A DNA stretch of 64,000 bases from Gelidibacter salicanalis (GTDB lineage: Bacteria > Bacteroidota > Bacteroidia > Flavobacteriales > Flavobacteriaceae), in assembly GCF_007997285.1 (NCBI RefSeq), contig NZ_VORX01000003.1:124001-188000 (forward strand). Direction: 5' to 3'. The translations under genes were made by a program, and so were the position numbers. Position 1 is the stretch's first letter, and each line of letters starts with the position of its first letter. The notes under the pieces were generated by a model, which was not told where the DNA came from, made no database searches, and saw only the letters and a program-made list of their open reading frames with translations. This document shows positions 54,285-63,242 of this stretch, piece by piece.

Positions 54285-54545
54285 TTAAACCTCAAACGGT
54301 TCAATCGACACATAAGACTTGTTGTCTTTCTTCTTTGTAAACTTGACTAGACCATCAACTTGTGCATGCAAAGTGTGATCTTTTCCACCATACACATTTT
54401 CACCTGGGTGATGTGTATTGCCTCTTTGTCTTACGATGATATTTCCAGCAATAGCAGCTTGACCACCAAAAATCTTCACACCTAAGCGTTTCGATTCTGA
54501 ATCTCTACCGTTTTTAGAACTACCAACTCCTTTTTTATGAGCCAT
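54285..54545 (-). CDS. rpmA: Ribosomal protein L27
   Basis: 86 residues, an ordinary L27 (bL27): [36 protein letters not shown] and [14 protein letters not shown]. It lies at the peptidyl-transferase centre. It is second in the rplU-rpmA pair with a 39-base gap. No N-terminal processing extension is present. Confidence 0.98.
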   Translation of the reverse strand: MAHKKGVGSSKNGRDSESKRLGVKIFGGQAAIAGNIIVRQRGNTHHPGENVYGGKDHTLHAQVDGLVKFTKKKDNKSYVSIEPFEV

Positions 54546-54584
54546 TGTCTTAAGGTTTTAATTTGTTATACTTAATGGGTTGAA

Positions 54585-55253
54585 TTATTTTTCAACACCA
54601 CCATCTAATTTTTCTTGATAAACTTGTAACTCATCCCATTTACCGTCAGCAGCTAATTTTGCTTGCTTTGGCCAAGTGTCAGTTACAATATGAGCCAATC
54701 TTGAACTTGCTTCAGTCAAAATTTCACTGATAGCTTCTGGTTTCATGTCAGCTAATTTCGCAAAGGTATCAACACCTGCTGCAACTAATGCGTCAGCGGC
54801 TTTAGGTCCAGCTCCTTCGATTTTTTTCAAATCGTCAGCTTTTCCAGTTGATTTTTTTGCTGCTGCTTTTGGGGCAGCTTTTTCAGCTTTCGCTTCTTTT
54901 ACCGGCTTTGCTTTTTCAGTTTTCTCAGCCTTTTTAGCTCCTGAAGCAACAATGCTTTCAATAACGATTTCAGTAAGAGCTTGACGATGACCGTTTTTCA
55001 CACGGTAACCTTTACGTCTTTTCTTCTTGAAAACGATAACTTTATCACCTTTAAGGTGACTTAAGACTTTTGCTCCTACAAGAGCTCCGTCTATAGCTGG
55101 GGCGCCTAAAGTAATGTTATCACCATCACCAATCAAAAGAATATTATCGAAAGACACTGTCTTTCCTTCTTCTGTTGCTAAACGGTGAACAAACACTTTT
55201 TGGTCTTTTTCAACTTTGAATTGTTGCCCTGCTATCTCTACAATTGCGTACAT
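54585..55253 (-). CDS. rplU: Ribosomal protein L21 with long helix-hairpin-helix tail
   Basis: 222 residues, about twice the usual L21. Residues 1-104 are a complete bL21 domain (MYAIVEIAGQQFKV, VIVFKKKRRKGYRVKNGHRQ). Residues about 105-138 are an Ala/Lys-rich linker (EKTEKAKPVKEAKAEK). Residues about 139-222 form a helix-hairpin-helix unit (LKKIEGAGPKAADALVAAGV) followed by WPKQAKLAADGKWDEL. The tail is in frame and not a sequence accident, since codon use is uniform. It may contact RNA or another ribosomal partner; such tails are seen in some Bacteroidetes L21 proteins, but their role is unknown. Confidence 0.96.
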   Translation of the reverse strand: MYAIVEIAGQQFKVEKDQKVFVHRLATEEGKTVSFDNILLIGDGDNITLGAPAIDGALVGAKVLSHLKGDKVIVFKKKRRKGYRVKNGHRQALTEIVIESIVASGAKKAEKTEKAKPVKEAKAEKAAPKAAAKKSTGKADDLKKIEGAGPKAADALVAAGVDTFAKLADMKPEAISEILTEASSRLAHIVTDTWPKQAKLAADGKWDELQVYQEKLDGGVEK

Positions 55254-55582
55254 AGCGTAACGTTTAAATTAGTTAATTTTTGTTCTAAAATGGGTGCAAA
55301 TATACACCTAATTAATTAAACTACAAACGTTTTTCAGCGCCAGAAGCAAATAAAATCTATAAAAATCCTGTGTTAGAAATTATGAATCGATTAAGATCAT
55401 AAATAATGCCTGAAAAATTTTAAAACTTCAGCACTCAATTCAGTTACGAAATTGACTTCTGTGCTCTTAATTGTGCCATTGTTATTTAATCTGCGATCTA
55501 GGTGATAACGGTTAATGGTCACTTTAATGATAATACAATTTGAACTGATGAGAGGGTTGAATTGGAATGTAGACCTGGAAAT
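55254..55582. other. 329-base region upstream of rplU
   Basis: Contains the rplU promoter at 55297-55326 and then about 250 bases leading to the stop of the DUF4199 gene on the same strand. No coding frame, hairpin with a T-run or repeat was recognised in the rest. Confidence 0.5.
55297..55326 (-). promoter_or_regulatory. Promoter of rplU-rpmA
   Basis: On the minus strand a TTG (within TTTG, 55324-55327) is followed by exactly 19 bases and then TATATTTG (55297-55304), a textbook Bacteroidetes -33/-7 pair. The leader to the rplU ATG is about 40 bases, long enough for L21 autoregulation, although no structure was identified. Confidence 0.8.
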
Positions 55583-56071
55583 TTAAGGTTTTTGTCTTGG
55601 TTTATGATCTATTAAATCTTCCTGCTGACCAACGTGTTGGCTTTTTTTAAATATTTGCATAAACATTAAAGTCAAAACCGCAGTAGACGCTAAACCTTCC
55701 ATCAATACAATTAAAATGAGAATACCGGCGCCTTGATTAGTATTATCGAACCAAGTTTTCAGAATTGTATTGGGAAATTCAGTGTCCAAATGAAACATAT
55801 AAATGGCCATAAACACCACGAAGAAGCCTGTGGCTATAAACCCCGTCAATAAACCGGTTTTAAAACCGTCAACATAAGTGAAGTCAGAATTAAATTTGAA
55901 TTTATAGTTTTTAATGGCAAAATAGATTCCAGAGGCCATAAAAAGTCCATTGGCCATCCGTAACCATGGGTTATTGTGTAAATCAAACAATCTTAGAATA
56001 AGGAAGTACGTAATTAAACTAGCCGCAACGAATAAGCCATATTTTAAGGAGACTGATAAAGATCTATTCAT
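55583..56071 (-). CDS. DUF4199 integral membrane protein
   Basis: 162 residues with four hydrophobic segments (about 9-28, 36-54, 72-95 and 118-140) and a charged C-terminal tail. The arrangement, with TGLLTGFIATGFFVVFMAIYMFH, fits the DUF4199 family, found mostly in Bacteroidetes and of unknown function. The gene stands alone between rplU and the divergent M16 peptidase genes. Confidence 0.75.
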   Translation of the reverse strand: MNRSLSVSLKYGLFVAASLITYFLILRLFDLHNNPWLRMANGLFMASGIYFAIKNYKFKFNSDFTYVDGFKTGLLTGFIATGFFVVFMAIYMFHLDTEFPNTILKTWFDNTNQGAGILILIVLMEGLASTAVLTLMFMQIFKKSQHVGQQEDLIDHKPRQKP

Positions 56072-56260
56072 GGATATTCCATTTAAAACTTATGAATCTT
56101 AAAATTCGTAAAAAAATCTTTATAAACACAATTTTTAAGAGTAATTTTCAATCTTAACCACTTTATTGCCAAGATCAATTCATGTTTTTGAGCAATAGTG
56201 TAACAAAACTGAGTAAGATGCTACTTACATTATATATTAATTAATATTAAAAAGAAAACA

Positions 56261-57580
56261 ATGAAAAAACGTTTATTCGCTTTGGCCTCTTTGCTGTTTT
56301 TTGGCGGATTCGCCAATGCTCAACAGGTCGAATTTGAGGAGTTTGATTTAGACAACGGACTGCACGTGATCCTACATCAAGACAATTCCGCTCCCGTAGT
56401 TATTACCTCTGTGATGTATGATGTAGGTGGAAAGGATTTTGAGCCCAACCGTACCGGTTTTGCCCATTTCTTTGAGCATTTGTTATTTGAAGGCACTCAA
56501 AATATTGCCCGAGGCGAATGGTTTAACGTTGTGTCTTCTAACGGAGGCACCAACAATGCCAATACATCTTTAGACCGAACGTATTATTACGAAGTCTTTC
56601 CATCAAACAATTTAGAATTAGGATTATGGATGGAATCTGAGCGTTTAATGCACCCAATCATTAATCAAATTGGTGTAGATACCCAAAATGAAGTGGTTAA
56701 AGAAGAGAAACGCTTGCGTTATGACAATGCGCCCTACGGTGGATTCTTAGGAGCTATTGGAGAAAACTTATTCTCCGTGCACCCTTACAAAGAAAAAAAT
56801 ATTGGTGAAATGGAAGATTTGGATGCCGCTACTTTAGAGGAATTCCAAGCCTATTTCAAAAAATACTATGTTCCAAACAACGCCGTATTGGTAGTTGCTG
56901 GTGACATTGACAAAGCCAAAACCAAAAAAATGGTAAAAGACTATTTTGGTGCGATCCCTAGAGGAGCTGATGTGGTTAGAAATTTTGCTAAAGAAACCCC
57001 AATTACTACAACTATTAAAGCAACGGCTTACGACAATAATATTCAAATTCCTGCAGTTATTGCTGCTTACCGTACCCCAGGGTTTAAGGAACGTGAATCT
57101 TATATCTTAGATATGGTTTCTAGCTACTTAAGTGGTGGAAAGAGCTCAGTACTTTACAAAAAATTAGTCGACGAGAAAAAGATGGCCCTTCAGGCACAAG
57201 CCATAAACATCGGGCAAATGGACTATAGCGTATTTGCTATATTGGCATTGCCTTTGGGTGATGTGTCTTTAGATACCTTACTAAGTGAAATGGATGAAGA
57301 AATTGCAAAATTACAAACAGAATTGATTTCAGAACGGGATTACCAAAAACTGAAAAATCAATTTGAAAACCGTTATGTCAACTCCAATTCAAGCGTGGAA
57401 GGGATTGCTGAAAACTTAGCGACAAACTACTTATTAAAGGGTGATGTCAACCTAATCAATAGCGAAATTGAAATCTACCGTTCCATTACGAGAGAAGAAA
57501 TCAGAGACGTTGCTAAAAAATATTTAAGTCCTAACCAACGTGTAGAACTTGATTATCTTCCAAAAAAGGATGACCTATAA
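56261..57580 (+). CDS. M16-family zinc peptidase, catalytic subunit
   Basis: 439 residues with a signal peptide (MKKRLFALASLLFFGGFANAQ). The inverted zinc motif HFFEHLLFEGT and the downstream Glu (EVVKEEKRLRYDNAP) are complete, so this is the active half of a pitrilysin-type periplasmic heterodimer. Two M16 domains of about 210 residues are present, the second degenerate. The next gene, 26 bases on, encodes the non-catalytic partner. Confidence 0.94.
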   Translation: MKKRLFALASLLFFGGFANAQQVEFEEFDLDNGLHVILHQDNSAPVVITSVMYDVGGKDFEPNRTGFAHFFEHLLFEGTQNIARGEWFNVVSSNGGTNNANTSLDRTYYYEVFPSNNLELGLWMESERLMHPIINQIGVDTQNEVVKEEKRLRYDNAPYGGFLGAIGENLFSVHPYKEKNIGEMEDLDAATLEEFQAYFKKYYVPNNAVLVVAGDIDKAKTKKMVKDYFGAIPRGADVVRNFAKETPITTTIKATAYDNNIQIPAVIAAYRTPGFKERESYILDMVSSYLSGGKSSVLYKKLVDEKKMALQAQAINIGQMDYSVFAILALPLGDVSLDTLLSEMDEEIAKLQTELISERDYQKLKNQFENRYVNSNSSVEGIAENLATNYLLKGDVNLINSEIEIYRSITREEIRDVAKKYLSPNQRVELDYLPKKDDL

Positions 57581-57606
57581 TTAAAATTTAACAAACATTG
57601 AATCAT

Positions 57607-59682
57607 ATGAAAACTTATATATCAGCGTTCTTAATGGTGTTTTTTATGGCTTTTTCTGTACATGCACAAATTGACCGTTCAAAACAACCGCAACCTGGAC
57701 CTGCTCCAAAAATCGATTTAAAATCGCCACAAGAATTTACCCTTAAAAACGGTATGAAGGTGATGGTCGTAGAAAATCATAAATTGCCAAGAGTATCCTT
57801 TAGCTTAACCATTGATAACAAACCAGAAACTGAAGGCGCAAAAGCTGGAGTTTCTAGTTTAGTTGGCAGCATGATGGGTAACGGGACGACCTCAATCTCT
57901 AAAGAAAAATTTAACGAAGAAATAGATTTTTTAGGAGCCCGATTGAGCTTTAATTCTTCTGGCGCTTATGCCAGTGCACTTTCTCAATATTCAGATCGTA
58001 TTTTAGAACTAATGGCAGATGCTGCCATGCACCCATTATTGGTGGAAGAGGAATTTAAAAAGGAAAAAGAAAGACTTATTGAAGGCTTAAAATCTCAAGA
58101 AAAAAGTGTGGATGCCGTTGCAGGACGTGTAGGTAATGCATTATCTTATGGCATAAACCATCCATACGGAGAGTTTATTTCTACAGAAACTGTTAATAAT
58201 GTCACGTTTCAGGATATCAGCGCATTTTATGAAGAAAACTTCAATCCTAACAATGCATATTTAGTGGTGGTGGGCGATGTCGACTTTAAGACCATCAAGT
58301 CTCAAGTTGAAAAACGTTTTGGAAATTCAACAAAATCGGTTAACGTGCAAACCAACGTTCCAGACGCCACTCCAAATGTGCAATACACACAAATTAATTT
58401 TGTGGATATGCCAAATGCTGTTCAATCAAACATTTTATTGACTAACAATGTCAATTTAAAAATGAATCATCCTGATTACCATGCGGTGTTGATAGCCAAT
58501 AAAATTTTGGGCGGGGGCTTTGGAAGTTACCTGAATATGAATTTGCGTGAGAAACATGCCTATACTTATGGCGCGCGTTCTGGTGTAGATGCTGACAAAT
58601 ATGTTGGTCGTTTTACCGCCAGTACAGCCGTAAGAAACATGGTTACGGACAGTGCCGTGGTGCAAACCTTAAAAGAAATCAATCGTATAAAAAACGAACC
58701 TGTAGAAGCTGAAGCCTTGAGAAATGCAAAAGCAAAATATGTAGGCGATTTTGTATTGGCCTTAGAGAGTCCACAAACCGTGGCCAGATATGCACTAAAT
58801 ATCAAATTGAACAATTTGCCTAAAGACTTTTACGAAACGTTTTTACAAAAAATAAATGCTGTTACTGCTGAAGATGTAAAGCGTGTTGCCAATACCTATT
58901 TTAAACCAGAGAACGCTCGAATTGTAGTTGTTGGTAAAGGTGCTGATGTGTTGGAGAATCTTGAAAAAACAGGCATTCCAATCTTGTATTTTGACACTTA
59001 TGCCAACCCGGTTGATAAACCAAAATTTAGCAAACCACTTCCTGATGGTGTGACTACGGCTACGGTTTTAGAGTCGTATTTCAAAGCTGTTGGTGGTAAA
59101 GAAAAAGCAAAAGCGGTAAAGTCTGTTTGGACTACGGCAAATGTGACTATTGAAGGCGCTCCGTTTTCTCCAGTTGGCGAAATGAAAGCTATGACACCAA
59201 ATAAAACTTCTATGGAAATGTCTATAGACGGCATGGGAGTAATCATGAAACAGAAATTCAACGGTACCACGGGATATACTGAGCAGCAAGGCAATAAGAT
59301 GGATTTAACCGAAGAGCAAATAAAAGATCAGAAAGCCTCACATACCATTTTCCCTGAATTGTATTACGAGCCGAGCGCTCTAAGTTTAGAGAGCATGATC
59401 AGTATTGATGGCAGTGATGCTTACAAAATTAAAGTGACGGAAAACGGAAAAGACTCTTTCCGTTATTATGATGCCAAGACAGGATATTTAGTGAGAGTTG
59501 AAAAAACTATCGAAGCACAAGGTCAATCTTTTACGAGTGTTGAAGATTACGGCAACTATTCGCCGGTTAAAGAGATGATGTATCCGTACAGCATGTCTGT
59601 AACTACAGGCCCACAGGTTATTAAGATGAATGTTACCAACCATCGGGTTAACGAAGGTGTAATGAAAGCAGATTTCAACTAA
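57607..59682 (+). CDS. M16-like non-catalytic subunit with C-terminal extra domain
   Basis: 691 residues from the ATG at 57607 (preferred to the TTG three codons upstream), with signal peptide MKTYISAFLMVFFMAFSVHAQ. The HxxEH motif is absent: the equivalent position reads GVSSLVGSMMGNGT. The second M16 domain keeps the substrate-binding LREKHAYTYGARSGV. It is thus the inactive partner of the upstream peptidase. Beyond about residue 465 comes a further ~220-residue beta-rich domain (AVGGKEKAKAVKSVW, FRYYDAKTGYLVRVE), similar to the LolA/outer-membrane-lipoprotein-sorting fold, which most M16 partners lack. A terminator follows. Confidence 0.9.
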   Translation: MKTYISAFLMVFFMAFSVHAQIDRSKQPQPGPAPKIDLKSPQEFTLKNGMKVMVVENHKLPRVSFSLTIDNKPETEGAKAGVSSLVGSMMGNGTTSISKEKFNEEIDFLGARLSFNSSGAYASALSQYSDRILELMADAAMHPLLVEEEFKKEKERLIEGLKSQEKSVDAVAGRVGNALSYGINHPYGEFISTETVNNVTFQDISAFYEENFNPNNAYLVVVGDVDFKTIKSQVEKRFGNSTKSVNVQTNVPDATPNVQYTQINFVDMPNAVQSNILLTNNVNLKMNHPDYHAVLIANKILGGGFGSYLNMNLREKHAYTYGARSGVDADKYVGRFTASTAVRNMVTDSAVVQTLKEINRIKNEPVEAEALRNAKAKYVGDFVLALESPQTVARYALNIKLNNLPKDFYETFLQKINAVTAEDVKRVANTYFKPENARIVVVGKGADVLENLEKTGIPILYFDTYANPVDKPKFSKPLPDGVTTATVLESYFKAVGGKEKAKAVKSVWTTANVTIEGAPFSPVGEMKAMTPNKTSMEMSIDGMGVIMKQKFNGTTGYTEQQGNKMDLTEEQIKDQKASHTIFPELYYEPSALSLESMISIDGSDAYKIKVTENGKDSFRYYDAKTGYLVRVEKTIEAQGQSFTSVEDYGNYSPVKEMMYPYSMSVTTGPQVIKMNVTNHRVNEGVMKADFN

Positions 59683-59706
59683 TACCTACTCCATTTAATT
59701 TGAAAG

Positions 59707-59736
59707 AAGCCTGAAGGACCTACTTCAGGCTTTTTT
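59707..59736 (+). terminator. Terminator after the M16 pair
   Basis: Perfect stem AAGCCTGAAG / CTTCAGGCTT with a six-base loop and a T-run, 25 bases after the stop. The remaining 185 bases before the next gene show nothing recognised. Confidence 0.85.
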
Positions 59737-59921
59737 ATGCTTTATATTCAAGGATAACCCGCGATCTGTATTGCTGCTGCCGTGCGCTTCATCAAATTAA
59801 GCCTGGTATTTTTGAAAGTTAAAATCTCTAAATTTTGACTGCTTAAGCCCATAATTGATTAATTTTGATGTTTAAGAGGGTGTTATAAGCACTCCTTTTT
59901 AAAATCCTAAATCCGATGATC

Positions 59922-60317
59922 ATGAAATCAGTCAAAGTATTTGTATTGTTATCAGCATTAGCGCTAGTGTCAGTAAGTTGTAAAGACAGCACCCAACCTG
60001 AGATTAAAACTGTAGAGATGGCAGAACCTGAAGCGGCTTCACAAGTTAACTTTGATCCACAGGCAACCTTTGCTAAGGCAGAGTTTGGTATTGAAGGCAT
60101 GACCTGTGTGATGGGGTGTGCAAAAACCATTGAAAAGAAAATCGCAAAAATGGAAGGTGTGAAATCGGCTACAGTCGATTTTGAGAGACACTTGGCCATG
60201 GTAGAATACGATAAGGCTAAAGTTACTCCTGATGCGCTAGAAGAGGCTGTGGTTTCCGTTTCAGACACCTACAGCGTAAACAGCATGAAAACAGTAGAAG
60301 CTTTTTCAACTCAATAA
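59922..60317 (+). CDS. Heavy-metal-associated (HMA) domain lipoprotein with CxxxC motif
   Basis: 131 residues. The lipobox (LVSVSC, Cys 20 from the ATG at 59922) places it in the envelope. The HMA/ferredoxin-like domain is FGIEGMTCVMGCAKTIEKKI followed by KMEGVKSATVDFERHLAMVEYD. In standard HMA domains the metal pair is CxxC; here it is CVMGC, i.e. CxxxC, which would change copper coordination. Similar flavobacterial variants exist. It stands alone, so a role in metal trapping or sensing is inferred from the domain. Confidence 0.85.
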   Translation: MKSVKVFVLLSALALVSVSCKDSTQPEIKTVEMAEPEAASQVNFDPQATFAKAEFGIEGMTCVMGCAKTIEKKIAKMEGVKSATVDFERHLAMVEYDKAKVTPDALEEAVVSVSDTYSVNSMKTVEAFSTQ

Positions 60318-60352
60318 TATATTTAGGACGGTAGATTCTGACCTATTACCAA

Positions 60353-60380
60353 AAAACCACTGTTGAGCGCAGTGGTTTTC
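60353..60380. terminator. Terminator between the HMA lipoprotein and YciI-like genes
   Basis: Perfect stem AAAACCACTG / CAGTGGTTTT with a seven-base loop. The minus-strand reading is followed by T-rich sequence, so it serves the YciI-like gene best and can act in both directions. Confidence 0.8.
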
Positions 60381-60388
60381 TTATCAAT

Positions 60389-60907
60389 CTATCTTAACGA
60401 ATACCCCTTAGGGGCCCACCAAGGATGGATTTCAATTGTTAAACTTCCTGCTTTTACCAAAGGATCAGATTTGGCCAAACTATCCGCCATCTTTAAGGTT
60501 GGAACATTATAAATGGTGATGCCCATAATTTCCCCAACATCTCCAAACGGCCCTGAAATGTCCGCATAGCCCATATCGTACATCTTTTTTAAATGCTCCA
60601 AATGCAATTTTTGCAAACGCTTAGTCTCCTCCTCATTCTGAATCTTGGTAGGTCCACTTTTTAAAAATGCCATAAAATATTGCTGCATGATAATGGTATC
60701 TTTAGTCTTCTCATCAATCACATCAAATATGTTATAACCCTTTGCAATCAAATCCTTTCTGAGTTGGGTTTTTGTTTTAGGCTCAGCAACCACTGAATCC
60801 AACCGTTCTGAACTGATGGTCACATCATCTTTATCAATCTTCCTGTATTTTTCGCTACAAGAAGTCAGTAAGAATACTAGGCTGAGTGCATACACTATAG
60901 ATTTCAT
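60389..60907 (-). CDS. YciI-like domain lipoprotein
   Basis: 172 residues with a short lipoprotein signal (MKSIVYALSLVFLLTSC, Cys 17). From about residue 75 the sequence fits a YciI/ABM-type dimeric ferredoxin-like fold (QYFMAFLKSGPTKIQNEEE, ADISGPFGDVGEIMGITIYNV, ADSLAKSDPLVKAGSLTIEIHPWW). YciI relatives are usually cytosolic; a lipid-anchored form is less common. The catalytic activity is unknown. It is 22 bases downstream of the CYTH gene on the same strand and may share its transcript. Confidence 0.8.
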   Translation of the reverse strand: MKSIVYALSLVFLLTSCSEKYRKIDKDDVTISSERLDSVVAEPKTKTQLRKDLIAKGYNIFDVIDEKTKDTIIMQQYFMAFLKSGPTKIQNEEETKRLQKLHLEHLKKMYDMGYADISGPFGDVGEIMGITIYNVPTLKMADSLAKSDPLVKAGSLTIEIHPWWAPKGYSLR

Positions 60908-60929
60908 AAGATTGTTTTTATCGTTAATA

Positions 60930-61409
60930 TTAGGCCCAATTTTTAAAGGGGTGTTTTACTAATTGAGAATTGAAATACTTTAATTGGCCGGTAACCTCTG
61001 CTCCCAGCCAACTAGGTTTGATAAATGTTTCATCAACATCATCGAGTTCTACCTCTGCCACGATTAGCCCTTCATTCAAACCAAAAAACTCATCTACTTC
61101 AAATAAGTGCGCACCAGATTGCACTTCATATCTCACTTTATCAATCATGCCGACTTCACACAACTGTAAAAGGGCTTCAGCATCCGCTTCTGAGATTTCC
61201 TTTTCCCATTCAAAGCGCGATACACCATCGTCTGATGTGGCTCCTTTAATAGTTAAAAACCCTTGATCGCCCTTTAATCTGACCCGAACCGTTCGGTTTT
61301 TATCGGAATTTAAAAACGCTTGTACTATCCGTGTCTTCTTAAATGCTTCTGACTTAAATTGATCAGAAAGGACTAAAAATTTACGTTCAATTTCAATTAA
61401 TTTGCTCAC
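60930..61409 (-). CDS. CYTH-domain protein (triphosphatase-type)
   Basis: 159 residues, cytosolic. The signature EIERKFLV (ExExK) at residues 5-12 and the alternating charged tunnel strands (TVRVRLKGDQGFLTIKG, RFEWEKEI, FEVDEFFG, IVAEVELDD) match the CYTH fold. Such proteins hydrolyse inorganic triphosphate or nucleotide triphosphates, or bind polyphosphate; the exact substrate is unknown. Its first 17 bases overlap the end of the upstream oxidoreductase gene, pointing to translational coupling. Confidence 0.9.
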   Translation of the reverse strand: MSKLIEIERKFLVLSDQFKSEAFKKTRIVQAFLNSDKNRTVRVRLKGDQGFLTIKGATSDDGVSRFEWEKEISEADAEALLQLCEVGMIDKVRYEVQSGAHLFEVDEFFGLNEGLIVAEVELDDVDETFIKPSWLGAEVTGQLKYFNSQLVKHPFKNWA

Positions 61410-62061
61410 CTAATTCCTGGATTTTCTTTGATTTTATACGAACTGACTCATAATCGTTGTTTGCCACCCACACCATTGTTTTCGCAATGGTTTCTGGCGC
61501 GATGGGTTGGTAACGCTTCAGATCTCCAAAGCGGAAAATAGGCTTGATAAAATTCATTAAAATTTTAAATATATGTTCGCCTAATCTAATTTCCTCCCGC
61601 TCTCCGGTAATTAAAGAGGGTTGAAGAATATAGGTTTGGGGAATTTGTAAATCCAACACCGCAGCCTCCATGAGGCCCTTGGTCCTATTGTAAAAGACTT
61701 TACTATTCTTTTTGGCGCCTAAAGCAGAGATGACCACAAACGTAGGAATCCCATTTTCCTTACATAATTTTGCTGCAGCTACAGGTATTCCGTAGTCTAT
61801 TTTGACGTAGGTATCTTTATTGGATGTTTTGGCCTTGGTGGTTCCGATACAGCAATACACTTCATCAGCTTTAAATTTGTTGGCATAATGATCCAATTGA
61901 AAAAGGTCAATGATATATTCCTCTAATTTAGGATGCTTAAGTTCCACACTATTTCTTCCAAAAACCGTGACATGATCATAGCGTTCATCATCGAGAAGCA
62001 TTTTTAATAACATGTTTCCTGTGAGTCCCGTTGCACCCAAAACAATCGCTGTTTTTGCCAT
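61393..62061 (-). CDS. NAD(P)-binding oxidoreductase, atypical SDR
   Basis: 222 residues with the Rossmann motif GATGLTGNMLL at residues 8-18, then VFGRNSVELKHPKLEEYIID and FYNRTKGLMEAAVLDL in place of the classical YxxxK catalytic site. This fits the NAD(P)H-binding atypical SDR group related to human HTATIP2. The role is unknown. The stop overlaps the CYTH start by 17 bases. It is divergent from dinB across 43 bases. Confidence 0.88.
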   Translation of the reverse strand: MAKTAIVLGATGLTGNMLLKMLLDDERYDHVTVFGRNSVELKHPKLEEYIIDLFQLDHYANKFKADEVYCCIGTTKAKTSNKDTYVKIDYGIPVAAAKLCKENGIPTFVVISALGAKKNSKVFYNRTKGLMEAAVLDLQIPQTYILQPSLITGEREEIRLGEHIFKILMNFIKPIFRFGDLKRYQPIAPETIAKTMVWVANNDYESVRIKSKKIQELGEQIN

Positions 62062-62104
62062 CTTTTATAATTTCTGTTCCGCTTAGATGTTATAAATTTA
62101 CGGC

Positions 62105-63214
62105 ATGCCAAACGATTTACCAATAAGAAAGATCATTCATGTAGATATGGATGCATTTTATGCGTCTGTTGAGCAAATGGACCATCCTGAACTAAAAGGT
62201 AAGGCTTTGGCGGTTGGTGGAAGTGAGAAGCGTGGCGTTGTGGCAGCAGCAAGTTATGAAGCCCGAAAATTTGGAGTGTGCAGTGCGATGAGCGGCATGC
62301 AAGCCAAACGCAATTGCCCTGAACTGATTTTTGTAAAGCCTAGGTTTGATCGATACAAAGAGATTTCAAAACAGGTGAAGTCTATTTTTTATGAGTATAC
62401 TGATTTGGTGGAACCGCTTTCTCTAGATGAAGCCTATTTAGACGTCACCGAAAATAAAATGGGCAATCCGAGCGCGTCCCTAATTGCTCAGGAAATTAGA
62501 GCCAGAATTCTGGCAGAAGTTGGTATTTCCGCTTCTGCCGGGATTTCCGTGAATAAATTTGTAGCCAAAATTGCCAGCGATTACAACAAACCCAACGGAC
62601 AGAAAACGGTCAATCCAGAAGATGTCTTAGCATTTTTAGAGGTTTTGGACATTCGGAAATTTCACGGCGTAGGCAAGGTCACCGCCGATAAAATGTACCA
62701 ATTAGGAATTTTTACCGGACGCGATTTAAAATTAAAATCATTAGAGTATCTCGAAGATCATTTTGGAAAATCAGGAAGCTATTACTTCAATTTGGTAAGG
62801 GGCATTCACGATAGTGAAGTAAAACCAAACCGCATTAGGAAATCCTTAGCTGCGGAGCGCACTTTCAACGAAAATTTATCCAGTGAAATATTTATGCTCC
62901 AGCGGTTGGACAAAATTGCTACCGAAGTGTCAAAACGTTTACAATATAGCAAAGTAGCGGGTAAAACGGTGACTTTAAAAATAAAATATAGCGATTTTAC
63001 ACTGCAGACCCGAAGTAAAACCCTGCCCTATTTTATCAGTGATAAAGACGTCATACTGGAAACTGCCAAAGATTTATTGTATCAAGAAAAAATGAGTAAT
63101 TCCGTACGTTTATTGGGCATCTCATTATCCAATTTAAATACGGAAGACCACACTATAAAACCAACAGATCTTCAGGAAAAAAGCGTGAGTGTGCAGTTGA
63201 AATTCGGTTTTTAA
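62105..63214 (+). CDS. dinB: DNA polymerase IV
   Basis: 369 residues. A Y-family translesion polymerase. The metal-binding carboxylates are in HVDMDAFYASVEQ and SLDEAYLDVT. The nucleotide-binding YEARKFGVCSAM, helix-hairpin-helix RKFHGVGKVTADKM and little-finger domain follow. The C terminus (VSVQLKFGF) does not carry a clear clamp-binding motif of the QLxLF type; VQLKFGF may be a weak version. A degenerate TAAATTTA box ends four bases before the ATG. Confidence 0.96.
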   Translation: MPNDLPIRKIIHVDMDAFYASVEQMDHPELKGKALAVGGSEKRGVVAAASYEARKFGVCSAMSGMQAKRNCPELIFVKPRFDRYKEISKQVKSIFYEYTDLVEPLSLDEAYLDVTENKMGNPSASLIAQEIRARILAEVGISASAGISVNKFVAKIASDYNKPNGQKTVNPEDVLAFLEVLDIRKFHGVGKVTADKMYQLGIFTGRDLKLKSLEYLEDHFGKSGSYYFNLVRGIHDSEVKPNRIRKSLAAERTFNENLSSEIFMLQRLDKIATEVSKRLQYSKVAGKTVTLKIKYSDFTLQTRSKTLPYFISDKDVILETAKDLLYQEKMSNSVRLLGISLSNLNTEDHTIKPTDLQEKSVSVQLKFGF

Positions 63215-63242
63215 AGGACGGATCCTACCATACTAAATATCA

